DNA of 64,000 bases, taken from assembly GCA_945876745.1 (NCBI GenBank), contig CAMCPL010000003.1:62001-126000 (forward strand), given 5' to 3'. The notes below the pieces were generated by a model, which was not told the origin of the DNA, ran no database searches, and worked only from the letters and a program-made list of their open reading frames with translations. Shown piece by piece: positions 10,651-17,885 of this stretch. A program made the position numbers and the translations under genes. The stretch is from an uncultured Clostridia bacterium. GTDB taxonomy: Bacteria; Bacillota; Clostridia; Oscillospirales; Acutalibacteraceae. Every line of letters begins with the position of its first letter. The first letter of the stretch is position 1.

Positions 10651-11598
10651 ATGCACTTGCTTAATGTTGATAAGGAAAATTATATAGGTCAGGCGGACCC
10701 GTTTATTCTCAAATCACAGGGCAGATACTATATTTATACAACCGGTCACGACGGTATTTACGCTTATTCCTCTGACAGTCTTTTTGACGGTTGGAAATTC
10801 GAGGGTATGGTGCTGACCGACGGAGTTCACGATTCCTGGTGGGCGCCGAGCGTTATCGAGCTTGACGGAAAATTCTATATGTATAACTCATTTGAAATTG
10901 AGGGCTATACTCCCGACAAGGGCGGTCACAGAGGTGCAATGCACGTGAGTGTTGCCGATAATCCGCTTGGTCCTTTTAAGGTCGTAAAGCAGCTTTTAGA
11001 GCCGTTTTCAATCGACTCTCACGTTGTTCAAAACGAAGCGGGACTGTGGATTTTTTATTCAACTAACACCTTTGAGGGCGAGAGAATAGGAACATATATT
11101 GTTGTCGATAAAATGCTTGACCCGTTTACCGTTGAGGGTAAGCCTGTGCCTGTCGTAGTGCCGACTCTTGACGAGGATATTTACCAACGTGACAGATACA
11201 AAAAGGGTCAGCATTGGCACACTATCGAGGGCGCTTTCTATTTCAAGGAGGGCGACTGGCAGTATGTTATGTATTCGGGCAACTGCTTTGAACAGCCGAC
11301 CTATTATATCGGCTATGCAAGAGCTAAAACAGATGAAACCGATTTAAGAAAAATCAAGTTTGAAAAATATCCCGACGAAAATACATACCACCCTGTAATG
11401 AGGGCAAACGATTTTGAAGAGGGAACTGGTCATCATTCTATGATTAAAGAAGACGGTCAGTGGTACGCAATATATCACGCAAGAGATTATGAGGACGGTT
11501 TGGACGCTTCTGCCTTTGATGCGAGAAACGCCCGAATTTGCAGGCTCAACGTAAATGACGGCGTTATAACTGCTGAGCAATATCCCGACCGTGTATAA
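10651..11598 (+). CDS. GH43-family glycoside hydrolase
   Basis: A 315-residue five-bladed propeller hydrolase. The three GH43 acidic residues can be placed: D16 in QADPF (base), D122 in SIDSHVV (pKa modulator) and E193 in TIEGAF (acid). No signal peptide is seen, so it probably works inside the cell on imported xylo- or arabino-oligosaccharides; GH43 members are mostly beta-xylosidases or alpha-arabinofuranosidases. The subfamily is not clear to me. An upstream SD (AAGGAGAT) supports the ATG. It pairs with the unknown 168-aa gene just upstream. Confidence 0.85.
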   Translation: MHLLNVDKENYIGQADPFILKSQGRYYIYTTGHDGIYAYSSDSLFDGWKFEGMVLTDGVHDSWWAPSVIELDGKFYMYNSFEIEGYTPDKGGHRGAMHVSVADNPLGPFKVVKQLLEPFSIDSHVVQNEAGLWIFYSTNTFEGERIGTYIVVDKMLDPFTVEGKPVPVVVPTLDEDIYQRDRYKKGQHWHTIEGAFYFKEGDWQYVMYSGNCFEQPTYYIGYARAKTDETDLRKIKFEKYPDENTYHPVMRANDFEEGTGHHSMIKEDGQWYAIYHARDYEDGLDASAFDARNARICRLNVNDGVITAEQYPDRV

Positions 11599-11607
11599 TA
11601 TATGTAC

Positions 11608-11629
11608 GGATTGCCACCTTCGGCAATCC
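11608..11629. terminator. Stem-loop between converging genes
   Basis: A perfect 8-bp stem (GGATTGCC with GGCAATCC) and a 6-nt loop lie between the stops of the GH43 gene and spoVAC. There is no clear T run on the plus strand, so termination strength is uncertain. Confidence 0.4.
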
Positions 11630-11635
11630 AAAAAA

Positions 11636-12079
11636 CTAATATAGCTTGAAAATGTAGATTATTAATCCGTACAAAAATGAGCTTGCCGTACCGTAGACGA
11701 TTACGGGTCCTGCAATGGAGAACATTTGCGCCGCTGTGCCTAAAACGAAGCCCTCGTGCTTAAATTCAAGAGCAGGGGAGACAACTGAATTTGCGAAGCC
11801 GGAAATCGGAACTATCGTTCCCGCGCCTGCAATTCTTGCAATGTTGTCGAAAACGCCTATTCCTGTCAGTATCGCCGTAATGATAATGACTACCGACGGA
11901 GTTGCAAGCTTTGCCTCGTCCTGACTTAAATCAAGCGCTCTCCATAAGCTGTTTAGCGCCTCACCGAAGCAACAAATACCCCCGCCGAACAAAAATGCAA
12001 ATAAGCAGTTCTTGACAACGGGGGAGTTCGGACTCGCTTTATCGGTCATTTTTGAATAATCGCTGTTTGAAATGCTCAT
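11636..12079 (-). CDS. spoVAC: Stage V sporulation protein AC
   Basis: A 147-residue membrane protein of the SpoVAC family with about four hydrophobic segments and the family stretch AGAGTIVPISGFANSVVSPA. SpoVA proteins sit in the spore inner membrane and form the channel for dipicolinic acid uptake and release; SpoVAC itself is reported as mechanosensitive. Normally spoVAC, spoVAD and spoVAE are adjacent. Here spoVAC points away from spoVAE, with an ABC ATPase between them, and no spoVAD is present in the window. AAGG precedes the ATG. I could not make out a convincing sigma-G promoter. Confidence 0.92.
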   Translation of the reverse strand: MSISNSDYSKMTDKASPNSPVVKNCLFAFLFGGGICCFGEALNSLWRALDLSQDEAKLATPSVVIIITAILTGIGVFDNIARIAGAGTIVPISGFANSVVSPALEFKHEGFVLGTAAQMFSIAGPVIVYGTASSFLYGLIIYIFKLY

Positions 12080-12147
12080 ATTTTTACCTTGCTTTCATAT
12101 TTTTTATTATTATTTGTAAACGAATTAAGAATATTCTTACAGTTTAC

Positions 12148-12176
12148 TTGACAACGGTAATTAAGTTTTGTATAAT
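12148..12176 (+). promoter_or_regulatory. Sigma-A promoter of the ABC ATPase gene
   Basis: Consensus TTGACA (12148-12153), a 17-bp spacer and consensus TATAAT (12171-12176), 41 bp upstream of the start codon. This perfect match predicts strong vegetative expression, unlike the spore genes on both sides. Confidence 0.85.
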
Positions 12177-12217
12177 TCATTTATACAATTTGTTATAAAG
12201 CAAAAAGGAGTGTTCTT

Positions 12218-12967
12218 ATGGGACATCTTGTTGATGTAAGAAACGTATATAAAATTTATAATCCGGGCGAAAATCAGGTTAATGCGCTTGACGGCGTAAG
12301 CCTAACTATTGACGAGGGCGAATTTGTTGCAATTATCGGTCAGTCGGGCTCGGGTAAATCGACCTTTATGAATATGATAGGCTTGCTTGATACTCCGACA
12401 GAGGGCGAGTATTATATCAACGGAAAGCTTGTTGACGACCTTACAGACGATGAAATGTCTGTTATTCGTAACGAGGAAATCGGCTTTATCTTCCAGGGCT
12501 TCAACCTTATTCCGTCGCTTACCGCGCTTGAGAATGTTGAGCTTCCCCTTGTTTATAGAGGAATGAAAAAGGACGAACGCCGCGAAAAATCAATTGCCGC
12601 ACTTAAAAAGGTTGGACTTGAAGGCCGTATGGATCACCTGCCGAAGGCTTTGTCAGGCGGTCAGCAGCAGAGAGTTGCCGTAGCCCGTGCCATTGCCGCA
12701 GCACCTCCGGTTATCCTTGCCGACGAGCCGACAGGTAACCTTGATACACGCTCAACAAAGGACGTTATGAAAATCCTTCACACCCTAAAGGACGAGGGCA
12801 GAACGGTTATCGTTATTACCCACGATAATGAGATTGCTATGGAAGCGGAGCGTGTTGTACGTATCCGTGACGGCAGAATCGTTGAGGACTACATCAACCC
12901 CGGATTTGAAGAAAAGTACGGCAGAAAAGCAAAGTACGATAACGCTAATCCTATTGATTTAGGTTAA
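12218..12967 (+). CDS. ABC transporter ATP-binding protein (LolD/MacB type)
   Basis: A 249-residue ATPase with Walker [10 protein letters not shown] (residues 41-49), signature [16 protein letters not shown], Walker [13 protein letters not shown] and a switch His in ITHD. The sequence class is the MacB/LolD/FtsE-like group, which normally pairs with an FtsX-like permease for efflux or lipoprotein handling. No permease gene lies nearby, so it is an orphan here; its partner must be elsewhere. It has its own perfect sigma-A promoter and an AAGGAG site. It is inserted between spoVAC and spoVAE. Confidence 0.9.
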   Translation: MGHLVDVRNVYKIYNPGENQVNALDGVSLTIDEGEFVAIIGQSGSGKSTFMNMIGLLDTPTEGEYYINGKLVDDLTDDEMSVIRNEEIGFIFQGFNLIPSLTALENVELPLVYRGMKKDERREKSIAALKKVGLEGRMDHLPKALSGGQQQRVAVARAIAAAPPVILADEPTGNLDTRSTKDVMKILHTLKDEGRTVIVITHDNEIAMEAERVVRIRDGRIVEDYINPGFEEKYGRKAKYDNANPIDLG

Positions 12968-12985
12968 TTTTGAATATTTGGTAAT

Positions 12986-13025
12986 AAAACCGCCTGTTTT
13001 GTAAATAATACAAGCAGGTGGTTTT
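12986..13025 (+). promoter_or_regulatory. Hairpin covering the spoVAE ribosome binding site
   Basis: A near-continuous stem of about 17 pairs: 12986-13003 pairs with 13009-13025 (two G-U pairs, one bulge). It contains the spoVAE Shine-Dalgarno AGGTGG (13016-13021) in its 3' arm and ends in TTTTT directly before the ATG. It can be read as the terminator of the ABC gene. In any transcript that reads through it would mask the spoVAE start. Confidence 0.7.
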
Positions 13026-13026
13026 T

Positions 13027-13380
13027 ATGATGCTTTTGAAAGCGTTTATTGTAGGCGGACTCATTTGTGTTATAGGTCAGCTTTTGATTGATTTTACAAA
13101 GCTCACCCCGGCAAAAATACTTGTTTTGTTTGTTTGTCTGGGCGTATTACTCGGCGGCTTTGGTGTTTACGAAAGACTTGTTGATTTTGCGGGAGCAGGT
13201 GCAACTCTTCCGCTTACAGGCTTCGGAAACGCACTTGCACAGGGTGTTAAAACGGCAGTCAGGGAAAAGGGCTTTTTGGGCGTTGTAACAGGCTCGCTTA
13301 CCGCCTGCGCCGGTGGAGTTACCGTTGCGCTGATGTGTGCGCTTGTTGTTGCGTTTGTAACAAAACCCAAGGATAAATAA
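13027..13380 (+). CDS. spoVAE: Stage V sporulation protein AE
   Basis: A 117-residue membrane protein of the SpoVAE family, with about three to four hydrophobic segments and the family stretch AGAGATLPLTGFGNALAQGV. It is part of the spore dipicolinic-acid channel complex. ATG codons at 13027 and 13030 both fit the AGGTGG site; a GTG at 13018 lies inside that site and is unlikely. The ribosome site is buried in a long hairpin. It is followed after 21 bp by the FeoB-like gene. Confidence 0.88.
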   Translation: MMLLKAFIVGGLICVIGQLLIDFTKLTPAKILVLFVCLGVLLGGFGVYERLVDFAGAGATLPLTGFGNALAQGVKTAVREKGFLGVVTGSLTACAGGVTVALMCALVVAFVTKPKDK

Positions 13381-13401
13381 TAGTATGCCTTGGGTGATGT
13401 T

Positions 13402-13923
13402 ATGCTAAAGGTAAAATCTGTGAGAACTGTCGGCTTTGTCGGAAATGACGATTTGCTGATTAAGGAGCTTACCTGTCCCTTTGCAAAGACGAAGCAGGGT
13501 AATTGCTTCTATTATAAATCTGCATTGTATAGGGTAGAGAATGTTGACGATGCGTGTGTAAGAGTAGTTGTTTTTTCTGCTGTCGAGCTTTACTGCGGAT
13601 TTGAAAAACTGCTTGAAATGTGCGAAAATCCGAAAAGCGTCGTCTATATAACCGATTGCAAACGGGCAAGGAAAATGGGCGTTTCAATCGACAAAAAGCG
13701 GCTTTGCTATATGCTCGGATGTCCTGTTGTTTTTGATAGGGGATATCTCGTAACGGGAATAAATCGGCTTTTAGCGGCAATACATATTGTTTCCGATACC
13801 CCGTCGTATTATACTGCACTTGAAAATCCGTCAATCGCACGCCGTAGAGTTTTGAGCATAAAATTAGGTTTTATTCATAAAATAAAAAGGATTTGTATGA
13901 AAATTTTTGGTATAAACAAATAA
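13402..13923 (+). CDS. Degenerate FeoB-like G-domain protein without GTP-binding motifs
   Basis: A 173-residue protein whose residues 80-110 (VVYITDCKRARKMGVSIDKK and on to LGCPVV) resemble the FeoB segment that follows the G4 motif, normally VxNMxDxAKKxGIxID...LxxxLGVPVV. The G4 Asn and Asp are gone (TDC), and the N-terminal position of the P loop reads GFVGNDDLLIKEL with no GKS/T. No FeoB membrane domain is present; the C-terminus is basic (KIKRICMKIF). So it is probably a non-GTP-binding relative kept next to spoVAE. GGGTGAT supports the ATG at 13402 rather than the TTG at 13390. Function unknown. Confidence 0.55.
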   Translation: MLKVKSVRTVGFVGNDDLLIKELTCPFAKTKQGNCFYYKSALYRVENVDDACVRVVVFSAVELYCGFEKLLEMCENPKSVVYITDCKRARKMGVSIDKKRLCYMLGCPVVFDRGYLVTGINRLLAAIHIVSDTPSYYTALENPSIARRRVLSIKLGFIHKIKRICMKIFGINK

Positions 13924-13928
13924 CCCCT

Positions 13929-13956
13929 TGTTAAATTCACAGTTATCTGCTATTAT
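13929..13956 (+). promoter_or_regulatory. Probable sigma-A promoter of the sugar symporter gene
   Basis: TTGTTA (13929-13934), 16-bp spacer, TATTAT (13951-13956). The start region also shows an inverted repeat (CCCCTTGTT at 13924 with AACAAAGGGG ending at 13977). Its right arm overlaps the ribosome site AAAGGGG, so it may be an operator-like site. Confidence 0.55.
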
Positions 13957-13984
13957 ATATACAACAAAACAAAGGGGTGTAAAA

Positions 13985-15520
13985 ATGAGTAATTCAGTAA
14001 AAACCTATACCAAAAAGGAAGCTGCCGGCTTTCTTACAGGTATGTTCGGTCAGAATCTTATCTACAATGTTATTGCGACAGGTCTTTATTTCTATTTTCA
14101 GAATGTAATCTGTCTTCCTGCAATGGCACTTGGTTGGATTATGGCTATTGCAAGAGTATGGGACGCAATTAATGACCCGATGATGGGTACAATTGTTGAT
14201 AAGACCCATACAAAATGGGGTAAGTGCAGACCTTACCTTATCATCTTTCCTGCTATTATCGGCGTAATCACAATCTTAACCTTTATCAACGGTAATTATG
14301 CCGAGGCTTCGTCAACGACTCAAAAGGTGCTTATCGTAGCGTGGGCGGCTGTTTCCTATATTGCTTGGGGAATGTGCTTTACAGTTTGCGATATTCCGCT
14401 TTGGGGCATTACCTCTCTTATGACAGAGGACGAAAACGACCGTAGTAAAATTTTAGGTCTTGCACGTATGGTTGCAGGTATCGGCGGTATCGGCGTTGTA
14501 ATTGTTCCTGTTGCACAGGGACTTGCAGGTGCGTTCGGTGGCGATATGCAAAAGGGATTTATCGTAACGGCAGTTATTTTCACCGTTGTTGCTTCAATCT
14601 GCTTTGAGTTTGCAGGAATCTTTACAAGAGAGCGTGTTGAAAAATCCGAGAAGAGCTATACCTTTAAGGAAAACTTCAAGATTATGTTCAGCAATAAGCC
14701 GTTCAGACAGATTCTTATCTCCGGTATTTTGAGAAGCCCTATTCAGCTTCTTATGATCGTTGCTATGACATTGTTTACCTATTATTATGCAAACGGCAAT
14801 TTGATGAATGTTCTTGTTACAGACGAAACAGGAGCTATTAAGGGCATTGATATTAAGATTCTTATAGGTCTTGCCAGCGTTGCACTCGGCTTGTTTGTCG
14901 GACAGTTTGTAGCAATGGGTATTACTCCTGCACTTATTAAGAAGATTGAAAAGAAGACGCTTTATAATTTCTATTCAATCGCAGGTGCAGTTCCGTTCGT
15001 GCTTATCTTCGTGTTCTATAAGGTTTCAGACGGCGACCTTACAACAACATTTTGGTCAATCGCAGTAGGCGTTTGTATGCTCTTTGCAAGCGCTTCGTTT
15101 GGCGGTATCAATGTTCTTCAGTCCGTTATGATTGCAGACTGCGTTGACTATGAGGAATATACAAACGGCGTTCGTACCGACGGTGTATTCTTCTCCGGAC
15201 AGAGCTTTATTACTAAACTTTCGGCAGGTATCGCAACTCTCATTTCATCAGGCGTATTCGCATATGTAGGCTATAGCGGTGCGAATGTTGATAAACTTAA
15301 TAAGGCTATCGAAAACGGCGCAAGCTTTATCACATACGACGGCGGCACAGGAGCAGGAAAGTATGCTGCGGCAATGTTCTTCCTGATTTCCGTTCCTCCT
15401 GCAATCGGTATGATTTTGTCGGCTCTTCCGACTCTCAAATATGCGCTGTCCGATGCCGAGCATAAGCAAATTCTTGACGAGCTTGTTGCAAAGAGAAATA
15501 ACGCAAATACAGAAAAATGA
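13985..15520 (+). CDS. GPH-family sugar:cation symporter (MFS superfamily)
   Basis: A 511-residue membrane transporter of the glycoside-pentoside-hexuronide (MelB-like) family with about 12 hydrophobic segments. The family loop 2-3 signature reads WDAINDPMMGTIVDKT, followed by WGKCRPYL. It should import a glycoside with Na+ or H+. AAAGGGGTG supports the ATG at 13985, giving MSNSVKTYTKKEA. Hydrolases upstream (GH2, GH43) suggest a beta-galactoside or pentoside substrate, which is inference. Odd point: after the TGA the same frame stays open and coding-like for 33 more codons (see the next entry). Confidence 0.9.
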   Translation: MSNSVKTYTKKEAAGFLTGMFGQNLIYNVIATGLYFYFQNVICLPAMALGWIMAIARVWDAINDPMMGTIVDKTHTKWGKCRPYLIIFPAIIGVITILTFINGNYAEASSTTQKVLIVAWAAVSYIAWGMCFTVCDIPLWGITSLMTEDENDRSKILGLARMVAGIGGIGVVIVPVAQGLAGAFGGDMQKGFIVTAVIFTVVASICFEFAGIFTRERVEKSEKSYTFKENFKIMFSNKPFRQILISGILRSPIQLLMIVAMTLFTYYYANGNLMNVLVTDETGAIKGIDIKILIGLASVALGLFVGQFVAMGITPALIKKIEKKTLYNFYSIAGAVPFVLIFVFYKVSDGDLTTTFWSIAVGVCMLFASASFGGINVLQSVMIADCVDYEEYTNGVRTDGVFFSGQSFITKLSAGIATLISSGVFAYVGYSGANVDKLNKAIENGASFITYDGGTGAGKYAAAMFFLISVPPAIGMILSALPTLKYALSDAEHKQILDELVAKRNNANTEK

Positions 15521-15622
15521 AATAACCGCGATGATATAGAGCAGGTCAATAATCAAAATGCCGATTATTCCGAGCTTGAGCAAAACCTCCTCTCCATCGT
15601 CGACGAAATAAATAAACTATAA
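15521..15622 (+). other. Coding-like in-frame continuation after the symporter TGA
   Basis: Directly after the TGA at 15518-15520 the same frame reads NNRDDIEQVNNQNADYSELE and then a short helix-like ending SIVDEINKL before TAA at 15620. It is hydrophilic, in keeping with a cytoplasmic tail of a GPH transporter. Either a recent sense-to-TGA mutation shortened the protein, or there is some read-through. Other genes in the window use TGA as a normal stop. Confidence 0.45.
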
Positions 15623-15624
15623 AA

Positions 15625-15659
15625 AACAACCCGATTGGTCTCGCTCCAATCGGGTTGTT
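15625..15659. terminator. Bidirectional intrinsic terminator
   Basis: A perfect 14-bp stem (AACAACCCGATTGG with CCAATCGGGTTGTT), 7-nt loop, T-rich after the stem and an A run before it. It serves the symporter gene on the plus strand and the flavoprotein operon on the minus strand. Confidence 0.9.
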
Positions 15660-15669
15660 CTTTGTATCA

Positions 15670-17871
15670 TTATTTGCCGAGTTCGAAGAGGTCTTCTCTT
15701 GAAATGTCAGCTTTTCTTGCTTTGTCGTCAAACGGGGACACGCTGACGGTTTTGCCGTTGTATTTTCCGACAAGAACCTGTGCGCTTTCGCCGTTGATGT
15801 CAACGGTTTTTACACTGTAATCCTCGTTAAGCGGAACCTGCTTTTTGAGTGCTGATTTTTCGGTTAAAGCACCGGTTGGGCAAAGCTGAACGCAAAGTCC
15901 GCAATTTGTGCACTTTGTTTGGTCAAGCGGAAGATTGAACGCAGGAGCGACCTCTGTTTTGAAGCCTCTGCCCATAAGTCCGATAGCGGAAATGTTCATA
16001 ACTTCCTTGCACGAACGCACACAAAGTCCGCAGAGAATACATTTTGCACTGTTTCTCTCGATAAATTCGTTTGAATTTGCCGTGTATTTTTGCGGCATTT
16101 CGCCCTTGAATCTTGCAGGGTTGATGTCGTATCTTTGAGCAACATTAAGCAATTTGCACTTGAAATATTCCCTACATCCGCATTCAAGGCAACGGCTTGC
16201 CTCTGCCTGTGCTTCCTCCTCGGTGTAGCCGAGGCACACCTCGTCAAAATTATTTCGTCTGTATTCTGCGTCAAGCACCTTAGGACGCTTTCTTTCACAT
16301 TTTTCCTTTGAGGAATAATCTATTATTTCCTCATCACGTCTGCTGATATACGGTACTCTTGTATCAATTTCCTCGCCTTTGAGATAAGCGTCAACTGCAA
16401 CCGAGCATCTGTTTGCTTCGCCGATAGCCTCGATAGCGATTGAAGCGCCTCTGTTTGTTGCGTCACCTATTGCAAATACGCCGTCGATATTGGTTTCAAA
16501 GGTGTCGATGTCAGCCTTAATGTTTCCTCTGTCTGTAAGCTCAAGCTCTGCGACATCCTCCTTGACGAGCTTTTGACCGATTGCCATAATCACGCTGTCA
16601 ATTGCGATTTCTTCCGTCTTGCCCTCGACAGGTACAGGACTTCTTCTGCCCGATTCGTCAGGCTCGCCGAGCTCCATAACCTGAAGCGTAATGCTCTTTA
16701 CTTTGCCGTTTTCACCGTTGAATGAAATCGGGTTTGTGAGGAATTTGTACTGTACGCCCTCTTCCTCTGCCTCGTCAATTTCAATTTTTTCAGCCGGCAT
16801 TTCGTTTCTCGTTCTTCTGTAAACAACGTAAACGTTCTTTGCGCCGAGCCTTACAGCCGTTCTGCAAGCGTCCATTGCTGTGTTACCGCCGCCGCAGATT
16901 GCAACGCTTTCACCTATTTCAACCGGCTCGCCAAGTATAACACTTCTAAGAAAATCAATACCGCCGTATACTCCGTCGAGCTCTTCGCCCGGAGTTCTCA
17001 TTGAGCTTGACTGCCATGCGCCGACTGCAACAATTACTGCGTCGTAAACACTTTTTAAGCCATCGATGGTAATTTCTCTGCCGAGCTTGAAGCCGTTATT
17101 CATCTTAACTCCAAGACCTTCTATGATTGAAATTTCTTTGTCTAAAATTTCTTTTGGAAGTCTGTATTGCGGAATACCGTAACGAAGCATACCGCCCATT
17201 TTTTCCATCATATCATAGATTGCAACCTCGTGACCCATAATTGCGAGCTTGTAAGCCGCAGTAAGTCCGGCAGGTCCGCCGCCGATAATTGCAATTCTCT
17301 TGCCTGTCGGTGCGCTCTTTTCGGGTATATATTTTTCGCCGTTTAAGTCAACATCAGCCGCAAACGCCTTGAGCTGTGCAATGCTGATTGCTTCGTCAAC
17401 ATTCTTTCTTCTGCAAGCCGATTCGCACGGGTGAGGACAAACTCTGCCGATAGAAGCAGGAAGCGAAATTTTGTTTTTGATAAGCCTAATTGCCGAGTCG
17501 TATTCGCCGTTTGCAATAAGTCCGACATAACCCTGACAATCCGTTCTTGCAGGACAGTTAAGCTGACACGGAGCAATGCAGTCGCCGTCGTGAGCCGACA
17601 TAAGAAGCTCCATTGCAATTTTTCTTGAATGAACAACTCTTTCGCTTTCGGTGTTGATTACCATACCCTCGGAGCATTTTGCCGAGCATGAACGCAGCAA
17701 CTTTGGCATACCCTGAGCCTCAACAACACAAAGACCGCACGCACCGTAAACCTTTACCGCTTCGTCGTAGCAAAGGGTAGGGATATAAATTCCGTTGTCT
17801 CTTGCCGCTTGAAGAATGGTTGTGCCTTCTTCAACCTGAATAGCCTTACCGTTTATTGTTAAATTAAGCAT
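15670..17871 (-). CDS. Iron-sulfur/GltD-like FAD-NAD(P) oxidoreductase subunit
   Basis: A 733-residue fusion. Residues 1-80 form an NuoG/HydA-like [2Fe-2S] domain (C34, C45, C48, C62). A GltD/NfnB-like region follows with Cys clusters (C98-C112, C145-C153), an FAD loop IIGGGPAG at about 195-202 and a second nucleotide loop AICGGGNTAMDA. The C-terminus has two [4Fe-4S] ferredoxin motifs (CILCGLCVRSC, CTNCGLCVQLC). No hydrogenase H-cluster motifs are present. The start at 17871 is set by GGAGG. With NuoE- and NuoF-like partners this predicts a soluble three-subunit flavoenzyme moving electrons among NADH, NADPH and ferredoxin, probably bifurcating by analogy to the NuoF-based (Bfu/HydABC) families. 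Exact substrates are inferred. Confidence 0.82.
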   Translation of the reverse strand: MLNLTINGKAIQVEEGTTILQAARDNGIYIPTLCYDEAVKVYGACGLCVVEAQGMPKLLRSCSAKCSEGMVINTESERVVHSRKIAMELLMSAHDGDCIAPCQLNCPARTDCQGYVGLIANGEYDSAIRLIKNKISLPASIGRVCPHPCESACRRKNVDEAISIAQLKAFAADVDLNGEKYIPEKSAPTGKRIAIIGGGPAGLTAAYKLAIMGHEVAIYDMMEKMGGMLRYGIPQYRLPKEILDKEISIIEGLGVKMNNGFKLGREITIDGLKSVYDAVIVAVGAWQSSSMRTPGEELDGVYGGIDFLRSVILGEPVEIGESVAICGGGNTAMDACRTAVRLGAKNVYVVYRRTRNEMPAEKIEIDEAEEEGVQYKFLTNPISFNGENGKVKSITLQVMELGEPDESGRRSPVPVEGKTEEIAIDSVIMAIGQKLVKEDVAELELTDRGNIKADIDTFETNIDGVFAIGDATNRGASIAIEAIGEANRCSVAVDAYLKGEEIDTRVPYISRRDEEIIDYSSKEKCERKRPKVLDAEYRRNNFDEVCLGYTEEEAQAEASRCLECGCREYFKCKLLNVAQRYDINPARFKGEMPQKYTANSNEFIERNSAKCILCGLCVRSCKEVMNISAIGLMGRGFKTEVAPAFNLPLDQTKCTNCGLCVQLCPTGALTEKSALKKQVPLNEDYSVKTVDINGESAQVLVGKYNGKTVSVSPFDDKARKADISREDLFELGK

Positions 17872-17885
17872 TATCCATTCCTCCT

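Noticed and set aside
15518-15520. Genome-wide TGA recoding
   Set aside because: TGA ends many well-defined genes here (for example yqzL, DUF559 and the MBOAT gene), so it is a normal stop.
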